Shown: positions 17,613-26,097 of the stretch, one piece after another
How the letters are laid out: each line of letters starts with the position of its first letter
Numbering within the stretch: the stretch's first letter is position 1
DNA from: Archangium primigenium
GTDB taxonomy: Bacteria; Myxococcota; Myxococcia; Myxococcales; Myxococcaceae
Direction of reading: 5' to 3'
Length of the DNA stretch: 64,000 nt
Assembly: GCF_016904885.1 (NCBI RefSeq)
Contig: NZ_JADWYI010000001.1
Coordinates: 2,728,001-2,792,000 of the forward strand
Notes under the pieces: model-generated
Databases searched by the model: none
Seen by the model: the letters and a program-made list of their open reading frames with translations, nothing else
Told to the model about the DNA's origin: nothing
Translations under genes and position numbers: made by a program

Positions 17613-18373
17613 CGCGTCCTTCCCGACAGACCCTGCTGCTCAATGCCGTCAGCCTCGTGCTGCTCCTCTGGCTCTATGGAGGGGACCTCTGGGACGCGCT
17701 GCGCGCCCGGAGCGCCGAGGTGTCCGCCTTCCTGGCCCCACCCCCCCTGGTCTGGCCCGCGCTCGTGCTGGGCGTGACGGTCGTGCTGGGGGCCGTGGGA
17801 GCGTGGGGCCTGCTCAAGGGCCAGGGGGAGGGCTTCAAGGGCTACCGGGTGCTGCCCATCCTGCTGGTGGTCGCGCTCTTCGTGGACCTGGTCTTCGCCG
17901 AGGGCCAGGGGCCGCTGCGCGCCGAGGACGTGGCGGCGCTCACCCTGTCCCAGTTCCAGGAGCGCGCCCAGGGGTTGATGCGCGAGGGCAAGGTGCCCTC
18001 CACCCCCGAGGTGCTGCGGCCCGTGGTGGAGGAGCTGGGGCAGCCGCCGTACCTCGTCCGGGGAGAGCGGGCCCGGGCCTGGTCACTCCAGGTGCGCCAG
18101 GACTGCACCGGCCCGGTGGCCGAGGCGCCGGGCCTGGAAGTGGGGACCCTCCTGTATTGCGTGGCTCCCCAGAAGGACCGGGCCTGGGTGTCCCTGGTCG
18201 GCCTTCCGGCGGGCAGCCGGTTCGGCCTGCCGGCGGTGTACTCCACCCAGGGCCAGCCCTACGGGGTGGTCGTCGAGGCGCCCCCTCCGGAGGACCCCGC
18301 GGACGGGGCGCCGCCGCCCTTCGAGGGCCGCGAGCCTCCCGCCGGACCTGGGGGCCCGGCACCTACACCGTGA
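17609..18373 (+). CDS. Membrane protein with soluble C-terminal domain, exporter operon
   Basis: The 254-residue protein has three hydrophobic helices at about residues 10-22, 37-62 and 75-95. A soluble domain of about 140 residues with two cysteines and a proline-rich tail follow. I do not recognise the family. The ATG at 17609 overlaps the permease stop codon (ATGA), so it is the fourth member of the lipoprotein/ABC exporter operon. It may be an accessory subunit of the exporter. Confidence 0.75.
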   Translation: MTRPSRQTLLLNAVSLVLLLWLYGGDLWDALRARSAEVSAFLAPPPLVWPALVLGVTVVLGAVGAWGLLKGQGEGFKGYRVLPILLVVALFVDLVFAEGQGPLRAEDVAALTLSQFQERAQGLMREGKVPSTPEVLRPVVEELGQPPYLVRGERARAWSLQVRQDCTGPVAEAPGLEVGTLLYCVAPQKDRAWVSLVGLPAGSRFGLPAVYSTQGQPYGVVVEAPPPEDPADGAPPPFEGREPPAGPGGPAPTP

Positions 18374-18388
18374 GGGTCGCCTGCGCGG

Positions 18389-18419
18389 TTGACCCTATGG
18401 AGGGGCGATCGGATAGGCT
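18389..18419 (+). promoter_or_regulatory. Candidate vegetative promoter of the PEGA kinase gene
   Basis: TTGACC at 18389-18394 is followed after 19 bp by TAGGCT at 18414-18419 (or after 17 bp by GATAGG). The same TAGGCT hexamer forms the candidate -10 element at 48607 before the Bat operon. The spacing is slightly long. Position, about 30-60 bases before the GTG at 18449, is suitable. Confidence 0.4.
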
Positions 18420-18448
18420 CGCGCCTCAAACCCGAGCCACGTACGCCC

Positions 18449-20896
18449 GTGACGACCACTCAACCGAAGCGGCAACCCATTCCGTTTGGGAAATACCTCC
18501 TCCTTGACCGAATCAACATCGGCGGCATGGCGGAGGTGTGGCGGGGGAAGATGTTTGGCGCCGGAGGATTCGAGCGCCTTGTCGCCATCAAGCGCATCCT
18601 CCCCAACATCGCCGAGGATGACGAATTCATCTCGATGTTCATCGACGAGGCGAAGATCAGCGTCCAGCTGAACCACGCCAACGTCGCGAAGATCGAGGAG
18701 CTGGGGCAGATCGCGAACAACTACTTCATCGCGATGGAGTACATCCCCGGCAAGGACATGCGCGCCATCTTCGACCGCGGCCGCAAGAAGAGCGAGCCGG
18801 CGCCGGTGCCGCTCGTGGCCTACATGGTGTCGAAGATGTGCGAGGGCCTGGACTACGCCCATCGCAAGAAGGACGGGATGGGGCGCGACCTCAACATCGT
18901 CCACCGCGACATCTCGCCGCAGAACGTGCTCGTGTCCTTCGAGGGCGAGGTCAAGATCATCGACTTCGGCATCGCCAAGGCCGCGGGCAAGGCGACCAAG
19001 ACCCAGGCGGGCATCCTCAAGGGCAAGTTCGGGTACATGAGCCCGGAGCAGATCCGCGGCCTGCCGCTGGATCGGCGCTCGGACATCTTCGCCATCGGCG
19101 TGTGTCTCTACGAGATGCTCACCGGCGAGCGGCTCTTCGTGGGCGACAGCGACTTCTCCGTGCTGGAGAAGGTGCGCAAGGCCGAGGTGGCGCCGCCCTC
19201 CACCTACAACCGCCGCATCCCCGAGGCGCTGGAGAAGATCGTCCTCAAGGCGCTCGCGCGCGACGTGGACGAGCGCTACCAGTACGCCAACGAACTGGGA
19301 GACGACCTCCAGCGCTTCCTCATCACCTCCGAGTCCATCTTCAGCCGCAAGGACCTCATGCAGTACATGAAGTCCACCTTCGCGGAGGACGTGGAGCGCG
19401 AGAAGCAGCGCCTGCAGGAGTACGCGGACATCCGGCCGCCCGAGGGCATGCTGGCCGCCATCGAGATGGGCTTTGGCGCCCACCCCATCTCCCCGCACTC
19501 CACGCCGCAGCTGTCGCCGCCGCAGGTGGAGCCCGCGCCGCCGCCCCCGCCGGGCGTGCGCCGCTCGCCCACCATGGCGGCCATGCCCAAGCTGACGGCC
19601 GCGCCCGTGGCGCCTCCCAAGGAAGAGGAGGAGTCCGGCGCGACGCAGGTCGTCAACGCGGGGGACTTCGACGAGGACAACCCCACGGGCGAGCACGTGG
19701 GCCCGGGCCGCTCGGTCACGCCCATGGAGGTGCCGCGTCCGCCCACGCTCCAGGAGGGGCCGCCGCGCGCCGCCCCGCGCCTGTCGCACCCGGGCATGCC
19801 CCGGCCCCCGGTGCTCGCGCCCAGCCAGGGCGAGAGCACCACCGTGGCCCGTCAGGGCCGCAACACCCTGGACTCCATTCCGCGCGTCGGACGGGACGAC
19901 GCCTCGGGGCCCGCGCGCAGCTCGACCTCCCAGGGCCTCAGGCCGCCTCCGCCGGTGATGTCGCCGCCGCCCACCGACGACCTGACGGAGGACGGCATCG
20001 CGCCCGCGTCCGTGTCCGCCCCCTCGGGCCGCATGCCCGTGGCCGCGCCCCGGTCCCAGCCCGTGGCGCCCGCGCCCGTGGCCCCGCCGCCCGCGGCGCT
20101 CGCCCCCGCGGGGCGCAACCGCCTGCCGCTCATCCTCGGCGGGGCGCTCGTGGCGCTGCTGGCCATTGGCGGCGGGCTCATGGCCCTCACGCGGCCGCCG
20201 CCCACGGGCTTCATCTACGTCATCCTTCCGCATGACGTGCAGGGCAAGAACCCCCGGGTCAGCTACAACGGCAAGGACCTGGAGATTCCGCCCAAGGGAG
20301 GCCCCATCCTGCAGCCGGTCTCCTCCGGCCCGGGCGTGGTGCTGGTGAGCGTCGAGGGCTACAAGCCCTTCACCCAGAACGTGCAGATTCCCCCGGGCAC
20401 CACGCCCACCCACGTGGAGGTGGAGCTGCAGCGCGAGGCCCGCCTGGGCCAGCTCATCGTGTTCACCCAGCCCGCGGACGCCGAGCTCAAGCTCAATGGC
20501 GAGGTGGTGCGCCCCAAGGGCGACAGCAAGACGTACATCAACAACGAGGTGCCCGCCGGCACCGTGCTGACGCTGGAGGCGAGCGCGCCGGGCTTCCGCT
20601 CGCGGCAGGAGCAGGTCAGCCCCGTGGCGGGCGCGCCCACGGACGTGCGCCTCACGCTGGAGGCGGACTCGTACCTGGTGGACGTGCAGTCCATCCCGGC
20701 GGGCGCCACCATCGTCGCGGGGGGCAAGGAGCTCGGCCTGACGCCCAAGACGGTGACGGTGCCCATGAGCGTCAAGCAGGTGAGCCTCCAGATGGAGTGC
20801 TACACCGGCGTGGACGTGCCCGTGGCGCCCGCCGCCAATGGGACCGCCCGCGTGAACGAGCGGCTCAAGAAGGTGAAGGGTCGCTGCAGCAAGTAA
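18449..20896 (+). CDS. Ser/Thr protein kinase with PEGA repeats
   Basis: The 815-residue protein starts with a Hanks-type kinase domain: lysine K48 (LVAIKRI), catalytic loop HRDISPQN, DFGIAK and GYMSPEQIRG. The glycine loop is degenerate (NIGGMAEVWRG) and the catalytic loop has IS in place of the usual LK, as in many myxobacterial kinases. A Pro/Ala-rich linker of over 150 residues leads to one membrane span (about 559-580). Three PEGA-like beta repeats follow, each with a segment of the type SVEGYKPFTQNV. PEGA domains are thought to bind envelope or surface components, so this is a possible cell-surface sensor. GTG 18449 is preferred to the upstream TTG at 18389, which is part of a -35-like element. 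Confidence 0.92.
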   Translation: MTTTQPKRQPIPFGKYLLLDRINIGGMAEVWRGKMFGAGGFERLVAIKRILPNIAEDDEFISMFIDEAKISVQLNHANVAKIEELGQIANNYFIAMEYIPGKDMRAIFDRGRKKSEPAPVPLVAYMVSKMCEGLDYAHRKKDGMGRDLNIVHRDISPQNVLVSFEGEVKIIDFGIAKAAGKATKTQAGILKGKFGYMSPEQIRGLPLDRRSDIFAIGVCLYEMLTGERLFVGDSDFSVLEKVRKAEVAPPSTYNRRIPEALEKIVLKALARDVDERYQYANELGDDLQRFLITSESIFSRKDLMQYMKSTFAEDVEREKQRLQEYADIRPPEGMLAAIEMGFGAHPISPHSTPQLSPPQVEPAPPPPPGVRRSPTMAAMPKLTAAPVAPPKEEEESGATQVVNAGDFDEDNPTGEHVGPGRSVTPMEVPRPPTLQEGPPRAAPRLSHPGMPRPPVLAPSQGESTTVARQGRNTLDSIPRVGRDDASGPARSSTSQGLRPPPPVMSPPPTDDLTEDGIAPASVSAPSGRMPVAAPRSQPVAPAPVAPPPAALAPAGRNRLPLILGGALVALLAIGGGLMALTRPPPTGFIYVILPHDVQGKNPRVSYNGKDLEIPPKGGPILQPVSSGPGVVLVSVEGYKPFTQNVQIPPGTTPTHVEVELQREARLGQLIVFTQPADAELKLNGEVVRPKGDSKTYINNEVPAGTVLTLEASAPGFRSRQEQVSPVAGAPTDVRLTLEADSYLVDVQSIPAGATIVAGGKELGLTPKTVTVPMSVKQVSLQMECYTGVDVPVAPAANGTARVNERLKKVKGRCSK

Positions 20897-20914
20897 TGCC
20901 GTGTGAACCAGACA

Positions 20915-20943
20915 GGCGCCCCGTCCCGGTCGGGGCGGGCGCC
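20915..20943 (+). terminator. Strong GC hairpin after the PEGA kinase gene
   Basis: GGCGCCC at 20915-20921 pairs with GGGCGCC at 20937-20943. An alternative inner stem GCCCCG/CGGGGC (20918-20923 with 20931-20936) is also possible. It lies 19 bases past the stop codon and before the AAA+ gene. No T-run. Confidence 0.5.
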
Positions 20944-20978
20944 GTGCCTCCGCGCGGGGGCGGGAGAGGGGTGTGTCG

Positions 20979-22733
20979 GTGAGCAAGTCACGCAAGTCCG
21001 CCGAGGCGGATCCACTCGCGGAGCTGCCTGGCTGGGCCCGCAAGCTGGCGCAGAAGTACTACACGAAGACGGTCAACACCTTCCTGCTCTACGGCGCGGT
21101 GAGGGATCTGCAGCCGCTCACGCTCGAGGACGGCGGCCGGGGCTTCGGCCCCTTGCGCACCTTCCTCGCCGAGGAGCTGTTCGGCGGGCGCGATCACGTC
21201 GTCTTCTATGATCGCTCCTCGGGCATCCGCTCCGCCTCGACGGAGACGCAGAAGGACCTGCAGCGCACGCTCGCCGGCTACGACACGCTCTACGGCACGG
21301 ACTTCGCCAAGAGCCTGCCGCGGGATCCAGGTCGGGCGCTGCAGATTCTGGAGAACTTCCTGCGCATGCGCCTGAGTGATGGGCGCTCGCTGGCGCTCGT
21401 CATCGACTTCGCCGAGACGCTGGTGCCCGGCGGGGAGATGAGCCACCTGTCGGCCGAGGACCGCTTCGTGCTGGCCACGCTGGAGAAGTGGGCGCACGAC
21501 CCGCAGTTCCTCGCGGGCGACGTGTCGGTGGTGCTCCTGGCGGAGAACCTGGCGGACATCTCCCCGCGCCTCACGCGCAACCCCTACGTGGCCCCCATCG
21601 AGCTGCCCCTGCCCGTGGAGGAGGAGCGCCTGGAGTACGTGCGCTACAAGCTCGAGGGCAAGAAGCTCGCGGCGGTGTCGGACGTGCCGCTCGCGGGCCT
21701 GGCCAAGATGACGGCGGGCCTCTCGCGCATCAACCTGGACCGGGTGCTCACCGAGTCGCTCGAGCGCGGCGTGCGCATCACCTCGGAGCTGCTCAAGGAG
21801 AAGAAGAAGGAGCTCATCCAGGCCGAGTGCCACGGCCTCTTGGAGTTCATCGAGCCGGTGCACACGCTGGACGCGGTGGCGGGCCACGCCAAGGCCAAGG
21901 AGATGCTGCGCTCGGCGGCCAACGCCCTCAAGAAGGGCCGCATGGAGGTCATGCCCATGGGCTACCTGGTGAGCGGGCCGGTGGGCACGGGCAAGACGTT
22001 CCTCGTGTCGTGCTTCGCCGGGGAGATTGGCATCCCGGTGGTGAAGTTCCTCAACTTCCGCAGCCAGTGGCAGGGCGTCACCGAGAGCAACCTGGAGAAG
22101 ATCTTCAACCTGCTCAAGGCGCTCTGGCCCGTGGCGGTGATGGTGGACGAGGCGGACACCTTCCTGGGCAACCGCGACTCGGGCGGGGACTCGGGCACGA
22201 GCAGCCGCGTGTTCGGCTCCATCGCCTCGTTCATGGGCAACACGGTCTACCGCGGGAAGATCGTCTGGTTCCTCATGACGGCGCGGCCGGACCTCCTGCC
22301 CATCGACCTCAAGCGTCAGGGGCGCGCCGAGGAGCACCTGGCGCTCTTCTACCCGGAGACGGAGGCCGAGCGGGAGGAGCTCTTCAAGGTCATGCAGAAG
22401 AAGACGGGGCTCAAACTGGAGGTGCCGTCCATCTCGGACCTCATCCCCATTGGCACCCGGCAGCTGAGCGGCGCGGACATGGAGGCCGTCATGGTGCGCA
22501 CGCGCTTCCGGGCGCTCGCCCAGGGTCGCGAGCAGGCGACCGAGGAGGATCTCAAGGCGGTGTTCGAGGACTTCGTGCCCCCGAGCTATCCCCTGGAGAT
22601 CGAGCTGCAGAACCTGGTGGCGGTGCAGGAGTGCACCAGCCGCGAGCTGCTGCCCGAGAGCTTCCGGCGCATGGACCGCGACCTCATCACCCGCCGGGTG
22701 CGCGAGCTCAAGCAACTGCTCGAGCAGGGCTAG
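20979..22733 (+). CDS. Large AAA+ ATPase, two-part architecture
   Basis: The 584-residue cytosolic protein has a canonical C-terminal AAA+ module: Walker A GPVGTGKT (about residue 333), Walker B AVMVDEADTF (about 387) and a second-region-of-homology-like FLMTARPDLLPIDLKRQGR with arginine fingers. The N-terminal half (about 20-280) reads like a second AAA-type fold that has lost Walker A. It keeps a Walker-B-like LALVIDFAETLVPGG and a sensor-1-like VVLLAEN. Such proteins remodel other proteins, but the target is unknown. GTG 20979 was chosen because GGAGAGG lies nine bases upstream; GTG 20973 is too close to it. A hairpin separates it from the kinase gene upstream. Confidence 0.85.
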   Translation: MSKSRKSAEADPLAELPGWARKLAQKYYTKTVNTFLLYGAVRDLQPLTLEDGGRGFGPLRTFLAEELFGGRDHVVFYDRSSGIRSASTETQKDLQRTLAGYDTLYGTDFAKSLPRDPGRALQILENFLRMRLSDGRSLALVIDFAETLVPGGEMSHLSAEDRFVLATLEKWAHDPQFLAGDVSVVLLAENLADISPRLTRNPYVAPIELPLPVEEERLEYVRYKLEGKKLAAVSDVPLAGLAKMTAGLSRINLDRVLTESLERGVRITSELLKEKKKELIQAECHGLLEFIEPVHTLDAVAGHAKAKEMLRSAANALKKGRMEVMPMGYLVSGPVGTGKTFLVSCFAGEIGIPVVKFLNFRSQWQGVTESNLEKIFNLLKALWPVAVMVDEADTFLGNRDSGGDSGTSSRVFGSIASFMGNTVYRGKIVWFLMTARPDLLPIDLKRQGRAEEHLALFYPETEAEREELFKVMQKKTGLKLEVPSISDLIPIGTRQLSGADMEAVMVRTRFRALAQGREQATEEDLKAVFEDFVPPSYPLEIELQNLVAVQECTSRELLPESFRRMDRDLITRRVRELKQLLEQG

Positions 22734-22788
22734 CCGCGGCGGGGCGGGTGAGCGCGCGGGAACCGTGAGGCCCGCGCGCTCGTGCGGC

Positions 22789-23370
22789 CTACTGCTTCTG
22801 GAACGACACCGACAGGGTCACGGAGTCCGAGTACGAGGAGCCCGGGGGCGCCACGTAGCGGATCTCCGCCTTGCCCACGAAGTTCTCGTACTTGTAGTTG
22901 CCGCCGGTCAGATCCTGTCCGGCGGGCACCGTGTCGATCGTCAGCGACACGTTGCCGTCCTGCGTACCGTTCGAGCGCAGCACGTGGTAGTCCTTGTCCC
23001 CCTTGACGGTCACCTGACCCACCGCGTCGGAGAAGGTGTCCAGCGTGATGGCGCCCTTCTTGGGATCGCCCTTGCCGATGAGCTCCAGGTTGGTCGTGCT
23101 CTCCACGGTGCCGCTCGTGTCGGGCTCCAGGCTGAGCGTGTACTGGATCGAGCCATCGGAGGTCTTGAGCGCGGACAGGCTGCAGAACGAGATCTTGCCC
23201 GTCGCGGCGCCGCTGTAGGTGCCCGTGCACACGATCTTGTCCTGCGACGGGTTGCCGCCGTTCTCGCCGCCGTTCTCGCCGCCGTTCTCGCCATTCGAGC
23301 CATTGCAGCCGGTGCAAGCCGCGACCGACAACGACAGCGTCACAGCCAGGGTCCGCCAAATCTTGTCCAT
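22789..23370 (-). CDS. Predicted lipoprotein with Gly-Glu-Asn repeat
   Basis: The 193-residue protein has a signal sequence and lipobox SVAAC (cysteine at 19). A short flexible spacer made of GENG/NGGE repeats follows, encoded by three identical 12-bp units. The mature domain (about 45-193) is beta-rich with threonine/serine strands and no recognised motif. The ribosome site GAGGAGG before ATG 23370 is excellent. It diverges from the Tad-like operon, sharing a 247-bp intergenic region. Function unknown. Confidence 0.8.
   Translation of the reverse strand: MDKIWRTLAVTLSLSVAACTGCNGSNGENGGENGGENGGNPSQDKIVCTGTYSGAATGKISFCSLSALKTSDGSIQYTLSLEPDTSGTVESTTNLELIGKGDPKKGAITLDTFSDAVGQVTVKGDKDYHVLRSNGTQDGNVSLTIDTVPAGQDLTGGNYKYENFVGKAEIRYVAPPGSSYSDSVTLSVSFQKQ
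23255..23290. repeat. Three perfect 12-bp tandem repeats (coding)
   Basis: CCGCCGTTCTCG occurs three times without change at 23255-23266, 23267-23278 and 23279-23290. The repeats encode the GENG-type spacer just after the lipobox of the minus-strand lipoprotein. Copy number may vary between strains and would change spacer length without a frameshift. Confidence 0.9.
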
Positions 23371-23558
23371 GGTGATCCTCCTCGGTAGGCTCGGATAACA
23401 TCAAAACCGCGGTCCGCGCGGCAAGTTGAAAGCAGGCCGCTCGCCGCCCCGCGCCCGGACGATGACGGACCTTCCGGGTCACCTGCTCCTTGGTGGCTTG
23501 CTCTGAGCCAACCCCTTGGATTCATTCGGGTTCTTGTGCAAGGCCAGGCTCCGGCAAG

Positions 23559-23588
23559 TTGACCGATAGCGAACCCTCCCGATACCCT
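23559..23588 (+). promoter_or_regulatory. Candidate promoter of the Tad-like operon
   Basis: TTGACC at 23559-23564 and TACCCT at 23583-23588 are separated by 18 bp. The predicted start of transcription, near 23595, gives a leader of about 20 bases containing the GGGAG ribosome site of the first gene (ATG 23618). The -35 is a five-of-six match to the vegetative consensus; the -10 keeps TA---T. Confidence 0.45.
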
Positions 23589-23617
23589 TATGCTGGGCCT
23601 TCACGATGGGAGCGTAC

Positions 23618-24448
23618 ATGCGGGGTCGATCGAGAAGGCGGCAATCGGGACAGGTGGCGGTGGAGACCGCCCTGATCATCCCCCTCTATGTCTTCTTGAT
23701 CCTGGGCATCCTGCAGCTGGGCCTCATCGCTCAGGCGCGCGTGATGGCCAAGTACGCCGCGTACCGGGCGGTGCGCGTGGGCGCGATGCACAACGCCAGC
23801 CCCAAGGCGATGGAGGCGGCGGCCGTCTTCCACCTCATGCCCGTGCTGACGGACAGCCAGGGCAAGAAGATCCTGCCCAACGACAGCAGCTCGCGGGTCG
23901 TCATGAAGTACGGCCGGCTCCTGGGCGAGAACTCGCTCGGCGTGGGCCAGATGGTGAAGGTGGTCATCTGCGGCCCCACCGACAGTGAGCTGAGCGGCTC
24001 GGGAGGCCAGGCGCTGGCGGCGGGGCACCAGTCGGCCCTGCACGGCCGCGGCAGCCGCAACGAGGTGGACTTCGACGACCCCCGGCTGATGATCTCCGAG
24101 GAGGAGGATCAGGACCCGCAGACGGGCCCGGGCATGCGCCAGTACAACCGGCTGCGCCTGCGCGCCCAGCTCCAGCTGCTCTACCGGATGCCCATCCCGT
24201 TCGCCAACTGGATCATCACCCGCACGTATCTGGGCGCCACGCTGCCCTCGGTGCTGATGATGACGCAGAAGGGTGTGCCCAACAAACCCTCCACCGCCAC
24301 GCAGGCCTCGTCGGTGCGGGCGCTGGAAGCGATGAAGATCTACACCATCCCCATCAACGTCAGCTACGCGATGCGGATGCAGAGCAACTTCTTCCTCAAC
24401 AAGTTCGCGCTCCCCAAGAGCAACGAGTGCATCCACTACAAGCCGTAG
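23618..24448 (+). CDS. TadE-like single-span pilus-assembly protein
   Basis: The 276-residue protein begins with a basic stretch and SGQVAVETALIIPLYVF, the TadE pattern: Gly-Gln-x3-Glu followed by one membrane helix. This resembles a prepilin cleavage site, with the glutamate as the fifth residue after the glycine. The rest (about 240 residues) is periplasmic, mostly helical with loops, longer than typical TadE. ATG 23618 has GGGAG five bases upstream; an ATG 12 bases earlier lacks a ribosome site. It opens a six-gene operon of TadE/TadG-like proteins, and its role is inferred from them. Confidence 0.83.
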   Translation: MRGRSRRRQSGQVAVETALIIPLYVFLILGILQLGLIAQARVMAKYAAYRAVRVGAMHNASPKAMEAAAVFHLMPVLTDSQGKKILPNDSSSRVVMKYGRLLGENSLGVGQMVKVVICGPTDSELSGSGGQALAAGHQSALHGRGSRNEVDFDDPRLMISEEEDQDPQTGPGMRQYNRLRLRAQLQLLYRMPIPFANWIITRTYLGATLPSVLMMTQKGVPNKPSTATQASSVRALEAMKIYTIPINVSYAMRMQSNFFLNKFALPKSNECIHYKP

Positions 24449-24465
24449 CTTTCGCCAGGGCTCCC

Positions 24466-26097
24466 ATGAAGACGCTTTCTCGAATCTTGAAGCGCCGCGC
24501 GTCGGATTCCCGCCAGGGTCCTCGCTCCCGCGGCCAGGCGATGATCCTCGGAGTGGTCTCGCTCGTGGTGTTGGCGCTGGTGGTCTTCATGACCATCAAC
24601 GTGACGGTGTCGGTGCAGCAGAAGATCCGCCTGCAGAACTACGCGGATGCCAAGGCGTTCTCCATGGCGGTGATGGAGGCCCGGGCGCTCAACTACTTCG
24701 CCTACAGCAACCGCGCCATCGCCTCGTCCTACGTGAGCATGGCCAACGTGCACGCCTACGTGTCCGAGGCGACGATGCTCACCGACCTGCGCTTCAGCGG
24801 CGCCCTGGTCATGCAGACCATCGCGGCGGAGGAGCTCGCCCAGTGCTTCTGCGGCTGGGTGCCGTGCCGTCCCCAGCACTGCCTCCACGCGGGCGAGGCG
24901 GAGATCAACGTGGCGGGGCTGTTCATCGACGCGTTCGGCGGGAAGATCGCCAAGAAGGTCCAGGCCGTGGACCGCTCGGCCCGGAGCGTCACCGACGCCC
25001 TGAATCGGCACATCCAGGCGCTGAACCTCTCGCAGAAGGCCGTGCACGGCGGCGTCATGGTGGCGCTGGGCAAGGGCTCGTTCGGCTCGCTCAAGGAGGA
25101 CAACATGTCCAAGGCGGCCTCCGTCACCAGCGACCCCATGACGCTGAGCGCCCAGAACATCGTGCAGTGGACGCAGGCGTTCGAGACCAACGATCAGAAG
25201 AAGCGGCGCATCCTGGCGGAGAACGTGAACGCCACCCGGCAGGACTTCGCGTGGAACCGCACCAATTCCCTCATCGCCACCCCGGTGCTGTTCGCCCGGC
25301 TCAGTGATCTCGTCAAGGCGGAGTCCCTCTGGGTGGGCCCCAAGGGCACCTGGATCATCGAGCAGTTCCCGGGCGGCGTGAGCGGCCGTACGGGTGTCGT
25401 GGCCGCCGGAAACTTCCCGGGCCAGTCGGGCGCCACGGCGATCATCACCCGCGACGTGGCGGCCAACGTGGAGGGCAAGAGCATGACCTCCTTCGACCAC
25501 GGCCTGCTGGGCGGCACCTGGCGTCACGGCGTGGGCGGCGCGCCCCTGCCGATGCTGGGCCCCATTGGCGTGGCCCGGATCACCACTGGCGCCAGCCAGG
25601 CCCACGCCTCGGGCCTCTTCTCGCTGACCGGCAATCCCCACACGGGCGCTTCCCACTCCAATCCCGAGCTGGCGATGGAGCGCTTCATGGAGTTCAACAT
25701 CGGGGACTCCTTCCCGTTCAACCAGCCGGCGGTGTTCGCCACGGCCACCACGGACGGCCGGGTCAACGAGTTCGGCATCCGGGGGCCGTATGAGATCGCC
25801 AAGGATGGCACGGGCACGGTGCGCTTCACCAACGTGGGCAACTCGGACGCCTCGCTGACGCTCACCAACAACTCGCCCACCAAGGCCTTCTCCAAGGCGC
25901 AGGTGTACTACCACCGCATGGGCGACTGGTCCGACTACCCGAACCTCTTCAATCCCTACTGGCGCGCCAAGCTGCACCCCGTGACCACGCGGGAACTGGC
26001 GACGACGCTGACCATCGTGGATTCCAACGCCGCCATCGTGGTGGGAGGCGCATCCGCCATCCCCGGCAGTGGTGGCAAGGGAGTGAACGTCCAATGA
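24466..26097 (+). CDS. TadG-like pilus-assembly protein
   Basis: The 543-residue protein has a basic N-terminus, then SRGQAMILGVVSLVVLALVV, one membrane helix and a large periplasmic domain. The motif lacks the glutamate of prepilins, as in TadG-type proteins. It is followed by VSVQQKIRLQNYADAKAFS, which matches the conserved post-membrane helix of the TadG/TadE group (Putative Flp pilus-assembly). A cysteine cluster CFCGWVPCRPQHC (around 126-138) suggests disulfides. The gene follows the TadE-like gene by 17 bases and overlaps the next by ATGA. Confidence 0.82.
   Translation: MKTLSRILKRRASDSRQGPRSRGQAMILGVVSLVVLALVVFMTINVTVSVQQKIRLQNYADAKAFSMAVMEARALNYFAYSNRAIASSYVSMANVHAYVSEATMLTDLRFSGALVMQTIAAEELAQCFCGWVPCRPQHCLHAGEAEINVAGLFIDAFGGKIAKKVQAVDRSARSVTDALNRHIQALNLSQKAVHGGVMVALGKGSFGSLKEDNMSKAASVTSDPMTLSAQNIVQWTQAFETNDQKKRRILAENVNATRQDFAWNRTNSLIATPVLFARLSDLVKAESLWVGPKGTWIIEQFPGGVSGRTGVVAAGNFPGQSGATAIITRDVAANVEGKSMTSFDHGLLGGTWRHGVGGAPLPMLGPIGVARITTGASQAHASGLFSLTGNPHTGASHSNPELAMERFMEFNIGDSFPFNQPAVFATATTDGRVNEFGIRGPYEIAKDGTGTVRFTNVGNSDASLTLTNNSPTKAFSKAQVYYHRMGDWSDYPNLFNPYWRAKLHPVTTRELATTLTIVDSNAAIVVGGASAIPGSGGKGVNVQ

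Noticed and set aside
23480-23679. Short minus-strand frame through the divergent promoter region upstream of the Tad-like operon.
   Set aside because: Overlaps the start of the TadE-like gene and the promoter elements; composition is not protein-like.
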